DNA from: Cyanobacteria bacterium UBA2566
Lineage (GTDB): Bacteria > Cyanobacteriota > Cyanobacteriia > Cyanobacteriales > Desertifilaceae
Reading direction: 5' to 3'
NCBI GenBank assembly: GCA_002340255.1
Contig: DDLS01000162.1
Coordinates: forward strand, 1-25,577
Length of the DNA: 25,577 nucleotides
A model generated the notes under the pieces. It ran no database searches. It was not told the origin of the DNA and saw only the letters and a list, made by a program, of their open reading frames with translations. This document shows, in pieces, positions 1 through 6,915 of this stretch. The stretch's first letter is position 1. Every line of letters starts with the position of its first letter. The position numbers and the translations under genes are program-made.

Positions 1-94
1 AGAGTGATAGAAGAGGGATAAGCCCTTACTAGCTCATCGAATTCACTATAATTCCTACTTGATTCCGCACAGTTACAAAAGAGGGATAAATCCT

Positions 95-125
95 AAAAAG
101 CTCCCTCCAAGAGCCTTGGAGGGAG
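95..125 (-). terminator. Intrinsic terminator downstream of the DUF4278 gene
   Basis: A perfect 10-bp inverted repeat (arms 101-110 and 116-125, 5-nt loop) is followed on the minus strand by CTTTTTAGG. A GC-rich stem followed by a T-run is the classical shape of a rho-independent terminator. It lies about 50 bp past the stop codon of the minus-strand DUF4278 gene, so it should end that transcript. The same element shares sequence with 1783-1822. Confidence 0.7.
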
Positions 126-172
126 ACGATACTCAAAATATACCAACTAAGAGCTAATCTAAAACAGCGTTT

Positions 173-631
173 CTAGCTGTAGGAACCTACATGATGCTCA
201 TAGTTCACCCGGAATGTGGGTTGGATTTTACCTTGAATGCGACTCCAATATTTTCCAGAATCAGCAGTTAAACCCACTTCTGTGGCTAAACGGCCGAGCA
301 TGGCTTGTTGACGGATTTTGATGCTACGATCGCGAGAAATCATTAAAGCTCTGGCTGTTTCCGCTACCGATCCAGCCATCGATGCTGCCGCAGCAACCAC
401 TGGGGTAACTGGTGCCACCTCTGGAATAGCTTGCGGTGCTTTCACTTCACTGCCGACATGATACCTTAGTCCACGATATTTGAGATCCAGGTTGGTCTGC
501 ATCACTGGTGCTTTCTTGATGTTGCGGAACCGCCATTCTAAACCGCGATAGGTTCCACCAACCTTTTCCTCTCCCATTTCGATAGTGGGGGGATTGTAAT
601 TATAGGTAAGTCCGCGATAACAAAGTTCCAT
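173..631 (-). CDS. DUF4278 domain-containing protein
   Basis: The 152-residue protein carries three copies of a YRG-type motif (CYRGLTY at the N-terminus, TYRGLEWRFRN near residue 28, KYRGLRY near residue 51), the signature of the cyanobacterial DUF4278 family. The C-terminal half is Ala/Val-rich, then basic, with no recognised domain. The start is supported by a strong ribosome binding site, AGGAGG on the minus strand at 640-645, 8 nt from the ATG. No signal peptide or membrane segment is visible. The function of the family is unknown to me; members are small, cyanobacteria-restricted proteins. It appears to be monocistronic and ends at a good intrinsic terminator. Confidence 0.85.
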   Translation of the reverse strand: MELCYRGLTYNYNPPTIEMGEEKVGGTYRGLEWRFRNIKKAPVMQTNLDLKYRGLRYHVGSEVKAPQAIPEVAPVTPVVAAAASMAGSVAETARALMISRDRSIKIRQQAMLGRLATEVGLTADSGKYWSRIQGKIQPTFRVNYEHHVGSYS

Positions 632-817
632 AGCTTTCGCCTCCTAAGATAATCAAACTCGCTTTGTTTCATCGTTAACAGAGGCGCGTTCCTTCAGGAT
701 TTCTCCTTACTTCCGTCTTACTCGACAAACGAAGTAAAGTAAGATGAACGATTTATCTTTAACTTTCTGTAGTCTAATATACGGTTTTGCAAAATGTCCA
801 GTATTCGTAACAAAACT

Positions 818-1375
818 TTATATTTCTTCGGGTAAGGGAAACTCATCAAACAACTGCCAACGTTGACCGTTATGGCGTAGGAGGGTCAGACTAGAAGCGA
901 TAAACTTACCTTGAAACGAACGATGCTCAAAGTTGGGCCAGGCTTGGCGGAAGTTCTTGGGGGTTAAGTCCCGAAAGGCAACGGTGACATGGGGGGTAAA
1001 GGAGGGATGGGAGGATCGTTTGATGGAGGGGAGGGTACTTTGAAGATGGTGGATCAAGGCAGATTGCAGGGCCATCAGTTCAGGGGTTTTGACCACATTG
1101 ATATAGATGACCTTGGGGGGAAAGGCCGCGAACCCGTCGAGCTGAATGGGGATGGGGAAAGTATTACCTACAAAATCTTCTAAGGACTCTTCCACCTGTT
1201 GGATGTTGCCGGGTTCCCACTCAAACGGCGGTTGTAGGGTAATATGGGCAGGAGAATTAAAGGCTTTGCGACTCTGGTAGCGATCGCTAAACTCCTGCTT
1301 AATCTGCTCCACTTCCTCCTGAAACCCAGAGGGAACCACAAGAGCCACAAAAAAACGCTCCATTTTGCTATTCAT
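818..1375 (-). CDS. 2'-5' RNA ligase / 2H phosphoesterase family protein
   Basis: The 185-residue protein has the two HxTx motifs that define the 2H phosphoesterase superfamily: HITL at residues 44-47 and HVTV at 129-132, about 85 residues apart as expected. The family hydrolyses or forms 2'-5' or cyclic phosphodiester bonds in RNA or nucleotides (LigT/ThpR type); the actual substrate cannot be told from sequence. It is a soluble cytoplasmic protein. Start choice is uncertain between the ATG at 1375 and an in-frame ATG four codons later (1363); neither has a clear Shine-Dalgarno sequence. It is divergent from the YciI gene with only about 50 bp between starts, so the two promoters must overlap or sit inside the coding ends. 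Confidence 0.85.
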   Translation of the reverse strand: MNSKMERFFVALVVPSGFQEEVEQIKQEFSDRYQSRKAFNSPAHITLQPPFEWEPGNIQQVEESLEDFVGNTFPIPIQLDGFAAFPPKVIYINVVKTPELMALQSALIHHLQSTLPSIKRSSHPSFTPHVTVAFRDLTPKNFRQAWPNFEHRSFQGKFIASSLTLLRHNGQRWQLFDEFPLPEEI

Positions 1376-1424
1376 CGCTAAAATAAAAAAGAATCACCCA
1401 AAAATTCATAATCCTTCTTCGATC

Positions 1425-1691
1425 ATGCCTTGGTTTGCCAAAATCGAATCTGGAATCGTCGATAAAGCGACATTCGATCGGTATGTTCCCGCCCACAAAG
1501 CCTTTGTTCAAGACCTCGTGAATAAAGGATATAAAGCGCGGAGTGGATATTGGCGCAGACGAGGCGGTGGCATGTTAGTATTTGAAGCCAAATCTTGGGA
1601 AGAAGCAGAGGCAATCGTCGAGCAAGATCCCTTGATTCTTAACCATTGTGTCACCTACGATCTCTATGAATGGTGTATTGTCGTTGAGTAA
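1425..1691 (+). CDS. YciI family protein
   Basis: This is a compact 88-residue protein beginning MPWFAKIESG. It has the YciI-like ferredoxin fold pattern: an AH pair in the first helix (YVPAHKAFVQDL), a Gly-rich turn (RRRGGGMLVF), and the DPLILN...YDLYEW segment near the C-terminus. The family includes dehydrochlorinase-like and muconolactone-isomerase-like proteins, but most members have no known reaction. The ATG at 1425 is chosen because it gives the usual family length and start; the same frame is open 20 codons further upstream, but that extension looks non-coding. The gene stands alone, divergent from the 2H phosphoesterase gene. Confidence 0.8.
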   Translation: MPWFAKIESGIVDKATFDRYVPAHKAFVQDLVNKGYKARSGYWRRRGGGMLVFEAKSWEEAEAIVEQDPLILNHCVTYDLYEWCIVVE

Positions 1692-1782
1692 AGAGTAAGG
1701 TATAGCACATTTAATCTCGCTCTAGCCTATCCCCCTTAAAAAGAGAGCCAATAGAGAAAGTCAGGCTGTCTAAAAGGAATTG

Positions 1783-1822
1783 AGAGGGATAAACTCGTAG
1801 AAAAAGCCTCCCTTCCCAAGAG
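1783..1822. repeat. Dispersed element shared with the terminator at 80-113
   Basis: The stretch reads AGAGGGATAAA, then a short spacer, then AAAAAGCCTCCC and AAGAG, closely matching 80-113 (AGAGGGATAAA, AAAAAGCTCCC, AAGAG) with a few small indels. A short inverted repeat, TCCCT (1809-1813) with AGGGA (1821-1825), lies in it and gives a hairpin followed by CTTTTTC on the minus strand. No minus-strand gene ends here. It is the main feature of the roughly 180-bp gap before smpB. Confidence 0.45.
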
Positions 1823-1873
1823 GGATTTACGGGGATGGAGCGGTTGGAAAATAATGTATGTCGAGGAAAAACT

Positions 1874-2341
1874 ATGGCTAAAACAGGCAGTGGACATAAA
1901 ATCTTAAGCGATAACCGGCAAGCACGATACCTATATGAAATATTAGAAACCTATGAAGCCGGAATTGAACTGCGGGGAACCGAAGTCAAATCGATTCGCG
2001 AAGGACGGGTTAATCTTCGCGATGGCTATGTGTTAATTCGTAATCAAGAAGCCGTCTTACTCAATGTGCATATTTCTCCCCACAAAACCACAGGGAATTA
2101 CTTTAACCATGACCCCTTACGAACCCGCCGGTTGTTATTACATAAAGAGGAAATTCGTAAACTCATCGGTAAAGTGGAACAGAAAGGCTTAACCTTAATT
2201 CCCCTCAAGCTTTATTTAAAAGAAGGATGGGTTAAAGTAGCCGTCGGTTTAGGTCGAGGGAAAAAACTCCATGATAAACGAGAAGACATCAAACGCCGTG
2301 ACGATCAACGGCAAATTCAACGGGCGATGAAAAACTTTTAG
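1874..2341 (+). CDS. smpB: SsrA-binding protein SmpB
   Basis: SmpB binds tmRNA and brings it to stalled ribosomes for trans-translation. The 155-residue product matches the family throughout: GIELRGTEVKSIREGRVNLRDGY in the OB-fold core, then HDKREDIKRRDDQR in the basic C-terminal tail that enters the mRNA channel. The ATG at 1874 is preferred over one 13 codons upstream, because it follows GAGGAAAA and gives the normal family start (MAKTGSGHK). It is followed 8 bp later by the HD-domain gene and then the FetB-like permease, a tight run that is probably co-transcribed. The tmRNA gene ssrA was not seen in this window. Confidence 0.97.
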   Translation: MAKTGSGHKILSDNRQARYLYEILETYEAGIELRGTEVKSIREGRVNLRDGYVLIRNQEAVLLNVHISPHKTTGNYFNHDPLRTRRLLLHKEEIRKLIGKVEQKGLTLIPLKLYLKEGWVKVAVGLGRGKKLHDKREDIKRRDDQRQIQRAMKNF

Positions 2342-2349
2342 TACACTTT

Positions 2350-2889
2350 ATGTGCATAGAAACCAATATCCCCCTATTAGAATCCATTCTCGGTGAGTGG
2401 AAATCCGCGATCGGCAGTCAATACGAGCCATATAAAAACCATGTCTATCGAGTATTGAATTTCTGCTTTATTTTTCATAATTGCCAGGAGGACGATCGAG
2501 AAAAGTTGATTATTGCTGGCTGTTTTCACGATCTGGGGATTTGGCCAGATGATACGGTGGACTATTTACCGCCATCGATTGAATTAGCTAAAACTTACCT
2601 CAAAAATCAAGGTAAGGAGTCATGGTCAACGGAAATTTCGCTCATGATCGATTTACACCACAAATTCACCCGTGTTCGTAACTGCGAGTATCCGTTAGTG
2701 GAAGTGTTTAGAAAAGGAGATTGGGTGGATGTGTCTCAGGGGTGGAGATCGTTTGGTTTACCGAGAATTTATATTAAAGAAGTCTTTAAAACCTTTCCTA
2801 ATCTTGGATTTCATCAAAACTTATTGCGATTAACTAAAGAAGAATTTAAGCACAATCTCCTTAACCCATTACCGATGATGAAGTGGTAA
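2350..2889 (+). CDS. HD domain-containing protein
   Basis: The 179-residue protein has the metal-binding residues of a small HD phosphohydrolase: His31 (NHVYRVLNF), the His60-Asp61 pair (CFHDLGIW), His103/His104 (DLHHKF) and Asp124 (RKGDWVD). HD proteins of this size usually hydrolyse phosphoesters of nucleotides, but the substrate cannot be assigned. No signal peptide or membrane helix is seen. It starts 8 bp after smpB and ends 6 bp before the permease gene, so translation is probably coupled within a three-gene operon. A functional link between the three is not obvious. Confidence 0.8.
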   Translation: MCIETNIPLLESILGEWKSAIGSQYEPYKNHVYRVLNFCFIFHNCQEDDREKLIIAGCFHDLGIWPDDTVDYLPPSIELAKTYLKNQGKESWSTEISLMIDLHHKFTRVRNCEYPLVEVFRKGDWVDVSQGWRSFGLPRIYIKEVFKTFPNLGFHQNLLRLTKEEFKHNLLNPLPMMKW

Positions 2890-2895
2890 GAATTC

Positions 2896-3699
2896 ATGTC
2901 CAAGAGCACGATTTCGATTAGTGAGATTCAATTGGTCAGTTCATCCCTATTAATTCTCATCAATATGGGATTATCGGTGGGTTTACGGTTAGGATTAGAG
3001 AAAACCTTAGCGATCGCCACGATTCGCATGGTCGTCCAATTATTGTTAATTGGATATGTCCTCAATTGGCTATTTTCCTTATCGAATCCGATCGCCATTT
3101 TACTGCTGGCTATCCTGATGACCAGCATCGCGGGAATGTCTGGCGTTAACCGCACCTCAAGGCGCTTTGTGGGTATCTATTGGCGCTCCTTCCTCTCCAT
3201 TTTGGTGGCTGCGTTCTTCATTACCCAATTCTCTATCCTGGCTGTAATTCAAGTCAATCCCTGGTACGATCCCCAATATTTAATTCCCCTATTGGGTATG
3301 ATTTTAGGTAATGCTTTGAATGGAGTGTCCTTAGGATTAGAGCAATTTATGGAGAGTTTAGTGACGAATCAGGGCAAAATTGAAACTCTTCTGAGCTTAG
3401 GAGCAACCCGATGGGAAGCCACCCATGCCGAAGTCAAACAAGCCGTTAGGCGCGGCATGATTCCGATCATTAACTCGATGATGGTGATGGGAGTGGTCAA
3501 TTTGCCAGGGATGATGACCGGTCAAATTTTAGCTGGAGCTAGTCCCTTAGATGCAGTGCGGTATCAAATTATCATTATCTTTGCGATCGCCTCTGGAAGT
3601 GCATTAGGAACCCTCGGTGTTGTCCTGCTCGCCTGGCAAGCGCTGTTAAGTCCCTCCCATCAGCTTAGACTCAATAAATTAATCAAAGTAAAACCCTAA
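2896..3699 (+). CDS. fetB: ABC transporter permease, FetB/YbbM (UPF0014) family
   Basis: This 267-residue polytopic membrane protein has roughly seven hydrophobic segments. It contains the family-typical block GATRWEATHAEVKQ...RRGMIPIINSMMVMGVVNLPGMMTGQILAGASP (about residues 167-215). In E. coli FetAB is an iron exporter; FetB supplies the membrane part and FetA the ATPase. No fetA-like ATPase gene is next to it here, so a partner would have to be encoded elsewhere. The metal specificity is inferred only from family. It is the third gene of the tight smpB-HD-fetB run. Confidence 0.88.
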   Translation: MSKSTISISEIQLVSSSLLILINMGLSVGLRLGLEKTLAIATIRMVVQLLLIGYVLNWLFSLSNPIAILLLAILMTSIAGMSGVNRTSRRFVGIYWRSFLSILVAAFFITQFSILAVIQVNPWYDPQYLIPLLGMILGNALNGVSLGLEQFMESLVTNQGKIETLLSLGATRWEATHAEVKQAVRRGMIPIINSMMVMGVVNLPGMMTGQILAGASPLDAVRYQIIIIFAIASGSALGTLGVVLLAWQALLSPSHQLRLNKLIKVKP

Positions 3700-3764
3700 A
3701 GAGCTGCTCAGTTTGATAAAATCTCTAAACCTTTTCTTCCCTATCCCGATTCGTTCTCAAAACC

Positions 3765-4403
3765 ATGACTCAAAACCGCGAACCCTTGAAAAGTCTTATT
3801 CTTTACCACATCTTCAAGTGGTCTGTGGTCAGTCCCATGCTGCATGTGTATTTTCAAGGCCAGATTTATGGGGCGGAAAATGTTCCCCAGGAGGGGCCGT
3901 TAGTCATTGTCAGTAACCATGCCAGTTATTTCGATCCGCCCATTCTCTCCAACTGTGTGCGTCGACCGGTCGCTTTTATGGCCAAGGAAGAATTATTTAA
4001 AGTTCCCGTATTAAAACAAGCTATCCGCTTATATGGAGCCTATCCCGTTGAACGGGCAGCCGCCGATCGCAGTGCTATTCGTAATGCCCTATCTGCTTTA
4101 GAAGAAGGGTGGGCGACAGGATTATTTTTACAAGGCACTCGGACTAAAGACGGTCGCATTAGTGTGCCGAAATTAGGCGCAGCTATGATTGCGGCTAAAG
4201 CTGGAGCGCCCCTATTACCGATTAGTTTATGGGGTACGGAAAACATCCTCGTTAAAGAGACTCCTCTCCCGCGCTCTGTTCCGATTACCGTCCGTATTGG
4301 CTCTTTGATCGATCCTCCAAAAACAACGAAACGAGCAGAGTTAGAGCGAATGACTGAAGTCTGTAAAGATGCTATCCATGCACTCCACGACTTAGGACGG
4401 TAG
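3765..4403 (+). CDS. plsC: 1-acyl-sn-glycerol-3-phosphate acyltransferase (PlsC/LPLAT family)
   Basis: The enzyme would transfer an acyl group to the sn-2 position of lysophosphatidate in membrane lipid synthesis. The 212-residue protein has motif I NHASYFD (catalytic His52 and Asp57), motif II around GAYPVERAAADRSA (about residues 92-105), motif III LFLQGTRTKDGR and motif IV PLLPISLWG. Motif III has Gln where most family members have Glu (FPEGTR), which is unusual. The start at 3765 is the first ATG that keeps the normal short N-terminal amphipathic helix. It sits 65 bp after the fetB-like gene and just before the DUF2288 gene, in the same direction. Confidence 0.9.
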   Translation: MTQNREPLKSLILYHIFKWSVVSPMLHVYFQGQIYGAENVPQEGPLVIVSNHASYFDPPILSNCVRRPVAFMAKEELFKVPVLKQAIRLYGAYPVERAAADRSAIRNALSALEEGWATGLFLQGTRTKDGRISVPKLGAAMIAAKAGAPLLPISLWGTENILVKETPLPRSVPITVRIGSLIDPPKTTKRAELERMTEVCKDAIHALHDLGR

Positions 4404-4441
4404 AATAAGCAGGTGCAAAATTAGAATAGATAACCTCAAAT

Positions 4442-4729
4442 ATGGAAGACATTAGGGAACGTCTCGCGCAAGAAATCGATCGCGCACAATGGCAATGGCT
4501 CAAGCCTCATATTGCTAGGGATAATGTGGTAGTGGTGACTCAAGGATTAGATTTAGTCGATGTCGGAGTGGCGATCGCCACGGATCAACTCACTTCCGTA
4601 CAACACTGGATTAGCGAACAATTGATCGCTAAACCCACCCTTGAACAATTAAATCATTGGGAGCGTGTTGAAGATCAACAGTTTGAGGCTCTTATTGTCC
4701 AACCCTATGTTCTCGTACAAGAAGCCTAG
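4442..4729 (+). CDS. DUF2288 domain-containing protein
   Basis: This is a 95-residue acidic protein covering one DUF2288 domain end to end: LAQEIDRAQWQWLKPHIARD at the N-terminus, then the LVDVGVAIATDQ core and FEALIVQPYVLVQE at the C-terminus. The family is found in cyanobacteria and proteobacteria, and I know of no established function. It lies 38 bp downstream of plsC and ends 14 bp before the end of the convergent tpsB gene. No membrane segment or signal peptide is visible. Confidence 0.85.
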   Translation: MEDIRERLAQEIDRAQWQWLKPHIARDNVVVVTQGLDLVDVGVAIATDQLTSVQHWISEQLIAKPTLEQLNHWERVEDQQFEALIVQPYVLVQEA

Positions 4730-4743
4730 GGTTCCATGAAATT

Positions 4744-6540
4744 TTAAAAATTCGTGAGGATAGAAAAATAAACGCCATTTTCTTGCCAACTCTCGCCGTC
4801 AGAGGAAAGGGAAGTTAGGGGGATACCCCAGTCTACTCGAGCGATGAAGCGATCGCTCATCCGCCAAGATAATCCTAAACCCGTTCCAGCTAAGAAGTTT
4901 TCTTCGAGATCTAAATCCTGTTCATTCCAGCCAACTCCAAGATCAATAAAGGGAATCAGATGTAAAATCCCTTGGACTCTGGGAACTCGCACCACAGGCA
5001 GTTGCACTTCTGCTGAGAATAAAGCTCCATTATCCGTCAGTAGAGTTTCTTGACGATATCCACGCACAGTGTCTACTCCACCTAATCCCATTTGCTCCAA
5101 AGGAACCAGAGGGCGATCGGCTAGTTGGATATCGGTACGAACAATCGATAGCATATCAGGAGCCAATAAATGCACCCACTGTCCTTGTCCCCGCCAAGTG
5201 TAAAAATTACTGTCAGGAGGAGCTTCGTTACGGCTGGCATTAAAGAGTTGATTTAAACCGAAACTAAATTGCGATCGCAAACTGACAACATCCCGTTCGC
5301 TCCGGGTTGTCCATTCCTGAAAAAATCGCAGAGCAGCAATACGGGTGCTACCGCGATCGTCAGCTCCAGGAGAAAGGGGAAAAGGCCCAATATCATCCAG
5401 CTCTAATTCCGTTTGACTATCTTGCCAAGAAAACGTCAATCCTAGAGCAAGTTCTTGTCGAGTCGTCCGAATAAGCGGCTGGCGATAACTGACTCTATAG
5501 TAGTTAGAGGCAGAAGTGATCCCCAGGCGATCGAAAGGCTCTGTAATCACACGGCTACGACTAATGCCAAACCCAGCACTCAAGGTTCCATTGCTAGCAT
5601 TCAAGGGCAAGGTATAGTTAAAATCAAAAATATTGCTGCCATCTGTATTCGTATAAATACTGAGAATTTTATCCCCCAAACCCGTTAAGTTGCCTTCCTC
5701 GATCAGCAATTGTCGGCGAAACGTACCCACACTAGGAACGCGAGCATTATCCAGATTAGTAGTAATCGTAAAACTATCAGCTTCCGTAACCGTGACCACC
5801 AATATGCGGGTTTGTGGGCTACTCCCCGCTTGCAGTTCGCCGGTAATGCTCTCTATGAGAGGATCGAAGCGCAACAGTTGCATCCCTTCTAATACGCGGT
5901 TGATATTTAGTGGAGGGGAACCCACCAAAGCGAGGCGACTACGAATATAGTTAGAACTGAGGCGACGCACTCCAATGACTTCAATCGATTCTAAACTGCC
6001 TTCAATAACCTGAATTTTTAGCGTCCCATCAGTTATTCTCTGTAGAGGAAAAATCGCTCCAGAAGAAATGTAACCCTCACGGCTATAAAGTTCAGCAATA
6101 ACTGATCGGATTTTTAACAGTTCAACCAAGGTTAACTCTTGCTGGAGAAAAGAGGCAAGCGCTTCTGTTAATTCCTCATTACTAAAGACTGTATTCCCCT
6201 CAATTTCAAATCTCTCAATCCAAAAATTACTTTCTCCTTCCGACGGTATGATTTCTGAGTCTTCTGGAGATTCAGGAGGAATCAGGATCTCTTCTAGAAG
6301 GGGTAGCGGTTCACTCGGCAGTGGCGGTTGAGGGATGGGAGGGGTAATGCGCTGGCTAATTTTTATGCCTCGAGAATCCAGGGGTAAGGGGGAGGCAGGA
6401 GACTCAGTTAGAGCGATCGCATCTGCAATCATTGGACTAGATTTCCGATAAGCAAGAACTGGTCTTGGACTGACCTCTAATAGCACCACAGTTGCTAAAA
6501 AAAGACCTATTTTACGGCTAAATTGAACTCGATTAAGCAT
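4744..6540 (-). CDS. Two-partner secretion transporter TpsB (ShlB/FhaC/HecB family)
   Basis: This is the outer-membrane pore that exports the TpsA partner. The 598-residue protein has an N-terminal signal peptide (hydrophobic IGLFLATVVLL, then PRPVLA near residue 30). A Pro-rich linker follows (about 67-100), then two POTRA domains (about 105-180 and 183-255) and a 16-strand beta-barrel to the C-terminus. The conserved VRGY of the L6 loop is at 492-495, and the protein ends in Phe as outer-membrane barrels usually do. It is divergent from the TpsA gene at 6916, its likely substrate. Substrate specificity is inferred from this pairing. Confidence 0.93.
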   Translation of the reverse strand: MLNRVQFSRKIGLFLATVVLLEVSPRPVLAYRKSSPMIADAIALTESPASPLPLDSRGIKISQRITPPIPQPPLPSEPLPLLEEILIPPESPEDSEIIPSEGESNFWIERFEIEGNTVFSNEELTEALASFLQQELTLVELLKIRSVIAELYSREGYISSGAIFPLQRITDGTLKIQVIEGSLESIEVIGVRRLSSNYIRSRLALVGSPPLNINRVLEGMQLLRFDPLIESITGELQAGSSPQTRILVVTVTEADSFTITTNLDNARVPSVGTFRRQLLIEEGNLTGLGDKILSIYTNTDGSNIFDFNYTLPLNASNGTLSAGFGISRSRVITEPFDRLGITSASNYYRVSYRQPLIRTTRQELALGLTFSWQDSQTELELDDIGPFPLSPGADDRGSTRIAALRFFQEWTTRSERDVVSLRSQFSFGLNQLFNASRNEAPPDSNFYTWRGQGQWVHLLAPDMLSIVRTDIQLADRPLVPLEQMGLGGVDTVRGYRQETLLTDNGALFSAEVQLPVVRVPRVQGILHLIPFIDLGVGWNEQDLDLEENFLAGTGLGLSWRMSDRFIARVDWGIPLTSLSSDGESWQENGVYFSILTNF

Positions 6541-6579
6541 AAATTATAACCAGGATACTTTTTGGTGCGTTATCCCCCT

Positions 6580-6599
6580 CCCTTCGACTCCGCTCAGGG
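6580..6599. repeat. Dispersed palindrome-like repeat, copy 1
   Basis: CCCTTCGACTCCGCTCAGGG lies here and a close copy is at 9958-9977 (three differences), so the two copies bracket the tpsA gene. Partial self-complementarity (CCCT...AGGG) would allow a small hairpin. A nearby GGTGCGT (6564-6570) is inverted relative to ACGCACC at 10028-10034. Such intergenic palindromes are common in cyanobacterial genomes; I cannot assign a function. Confidence 0.5.
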
Positions 6600-6855
6600 C
6601 CAGTGGGATCGAGTGTAGTCTAGCAGTAAATTCTTTTTTTTACAATCTTTTTCTATCTCAGAAAATCTAAAAAAATCAAACTCAATTGATAGATAAATAT
6701 TAGATAAGGTATTATTCTCCAGAGAATTAAAACCCCAAGAAACCAGTAGTCGTCTACTAAAGCTGCCTTTCCCAACTTTACGGATTGGGAGGACAACAAC
6801 GAGAGGAATGAAGAAGATTGGTGTTATTAATACTTAATAAAGGTTAATTATTTAC
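6600..6855. other. AT-rich intergenic region upstream of tpsA
   Basis: The gap between tpsB and tpsA has no convincing gene. It contains long A/T runs (about 6630-6720) and a short hairpin, TCCCAA (6770-6775) with TTGGGA (6785-6790) around a 9-nt loop. A 9-codon ORF (6809-6838, MKKIGVINT) follows GAGAGGA but is too short to call. It probably holds the control region and untranslated leader for the divergent TPS genes. Confidence 0.4.
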
Positions 6856-6884
6856 TTGACAATCAGGCTATCTAGAGATAGGTT
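6856..6884 (+). promoter_or_regulatory. Candidate promoter for tpsA
   Basis: A perfect -35 hexamer TTGACA (6856-6861) is followed after 17 bp by TAGGTT (6879-6884), which keeps the T, A and final T of a -10 box. Transcription would start near 6891, about 25 nt before the tpsA ATG. The -10 match is weak, so this is tentative. Confidence 0.35.
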
Positions 6885-6915
6885 CGAGGCAAAGCGTTTC
6901 ACCTGGAGCATAGCT

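Noticed and set aside
6770..6790. Riboswitch upstream of tpsA
   Set aside because: Only a 6-bp stem is visible and I could not match any known riboswitch core.
6856..6915. A longer tpsA start at TTG 6856
   Set aside because: It would add 20 residues before a normal signal peptide, and the TTG is part of a perfect -35 hexamer TTGACA. The ATG at 6916 directly begins a signal peptide.
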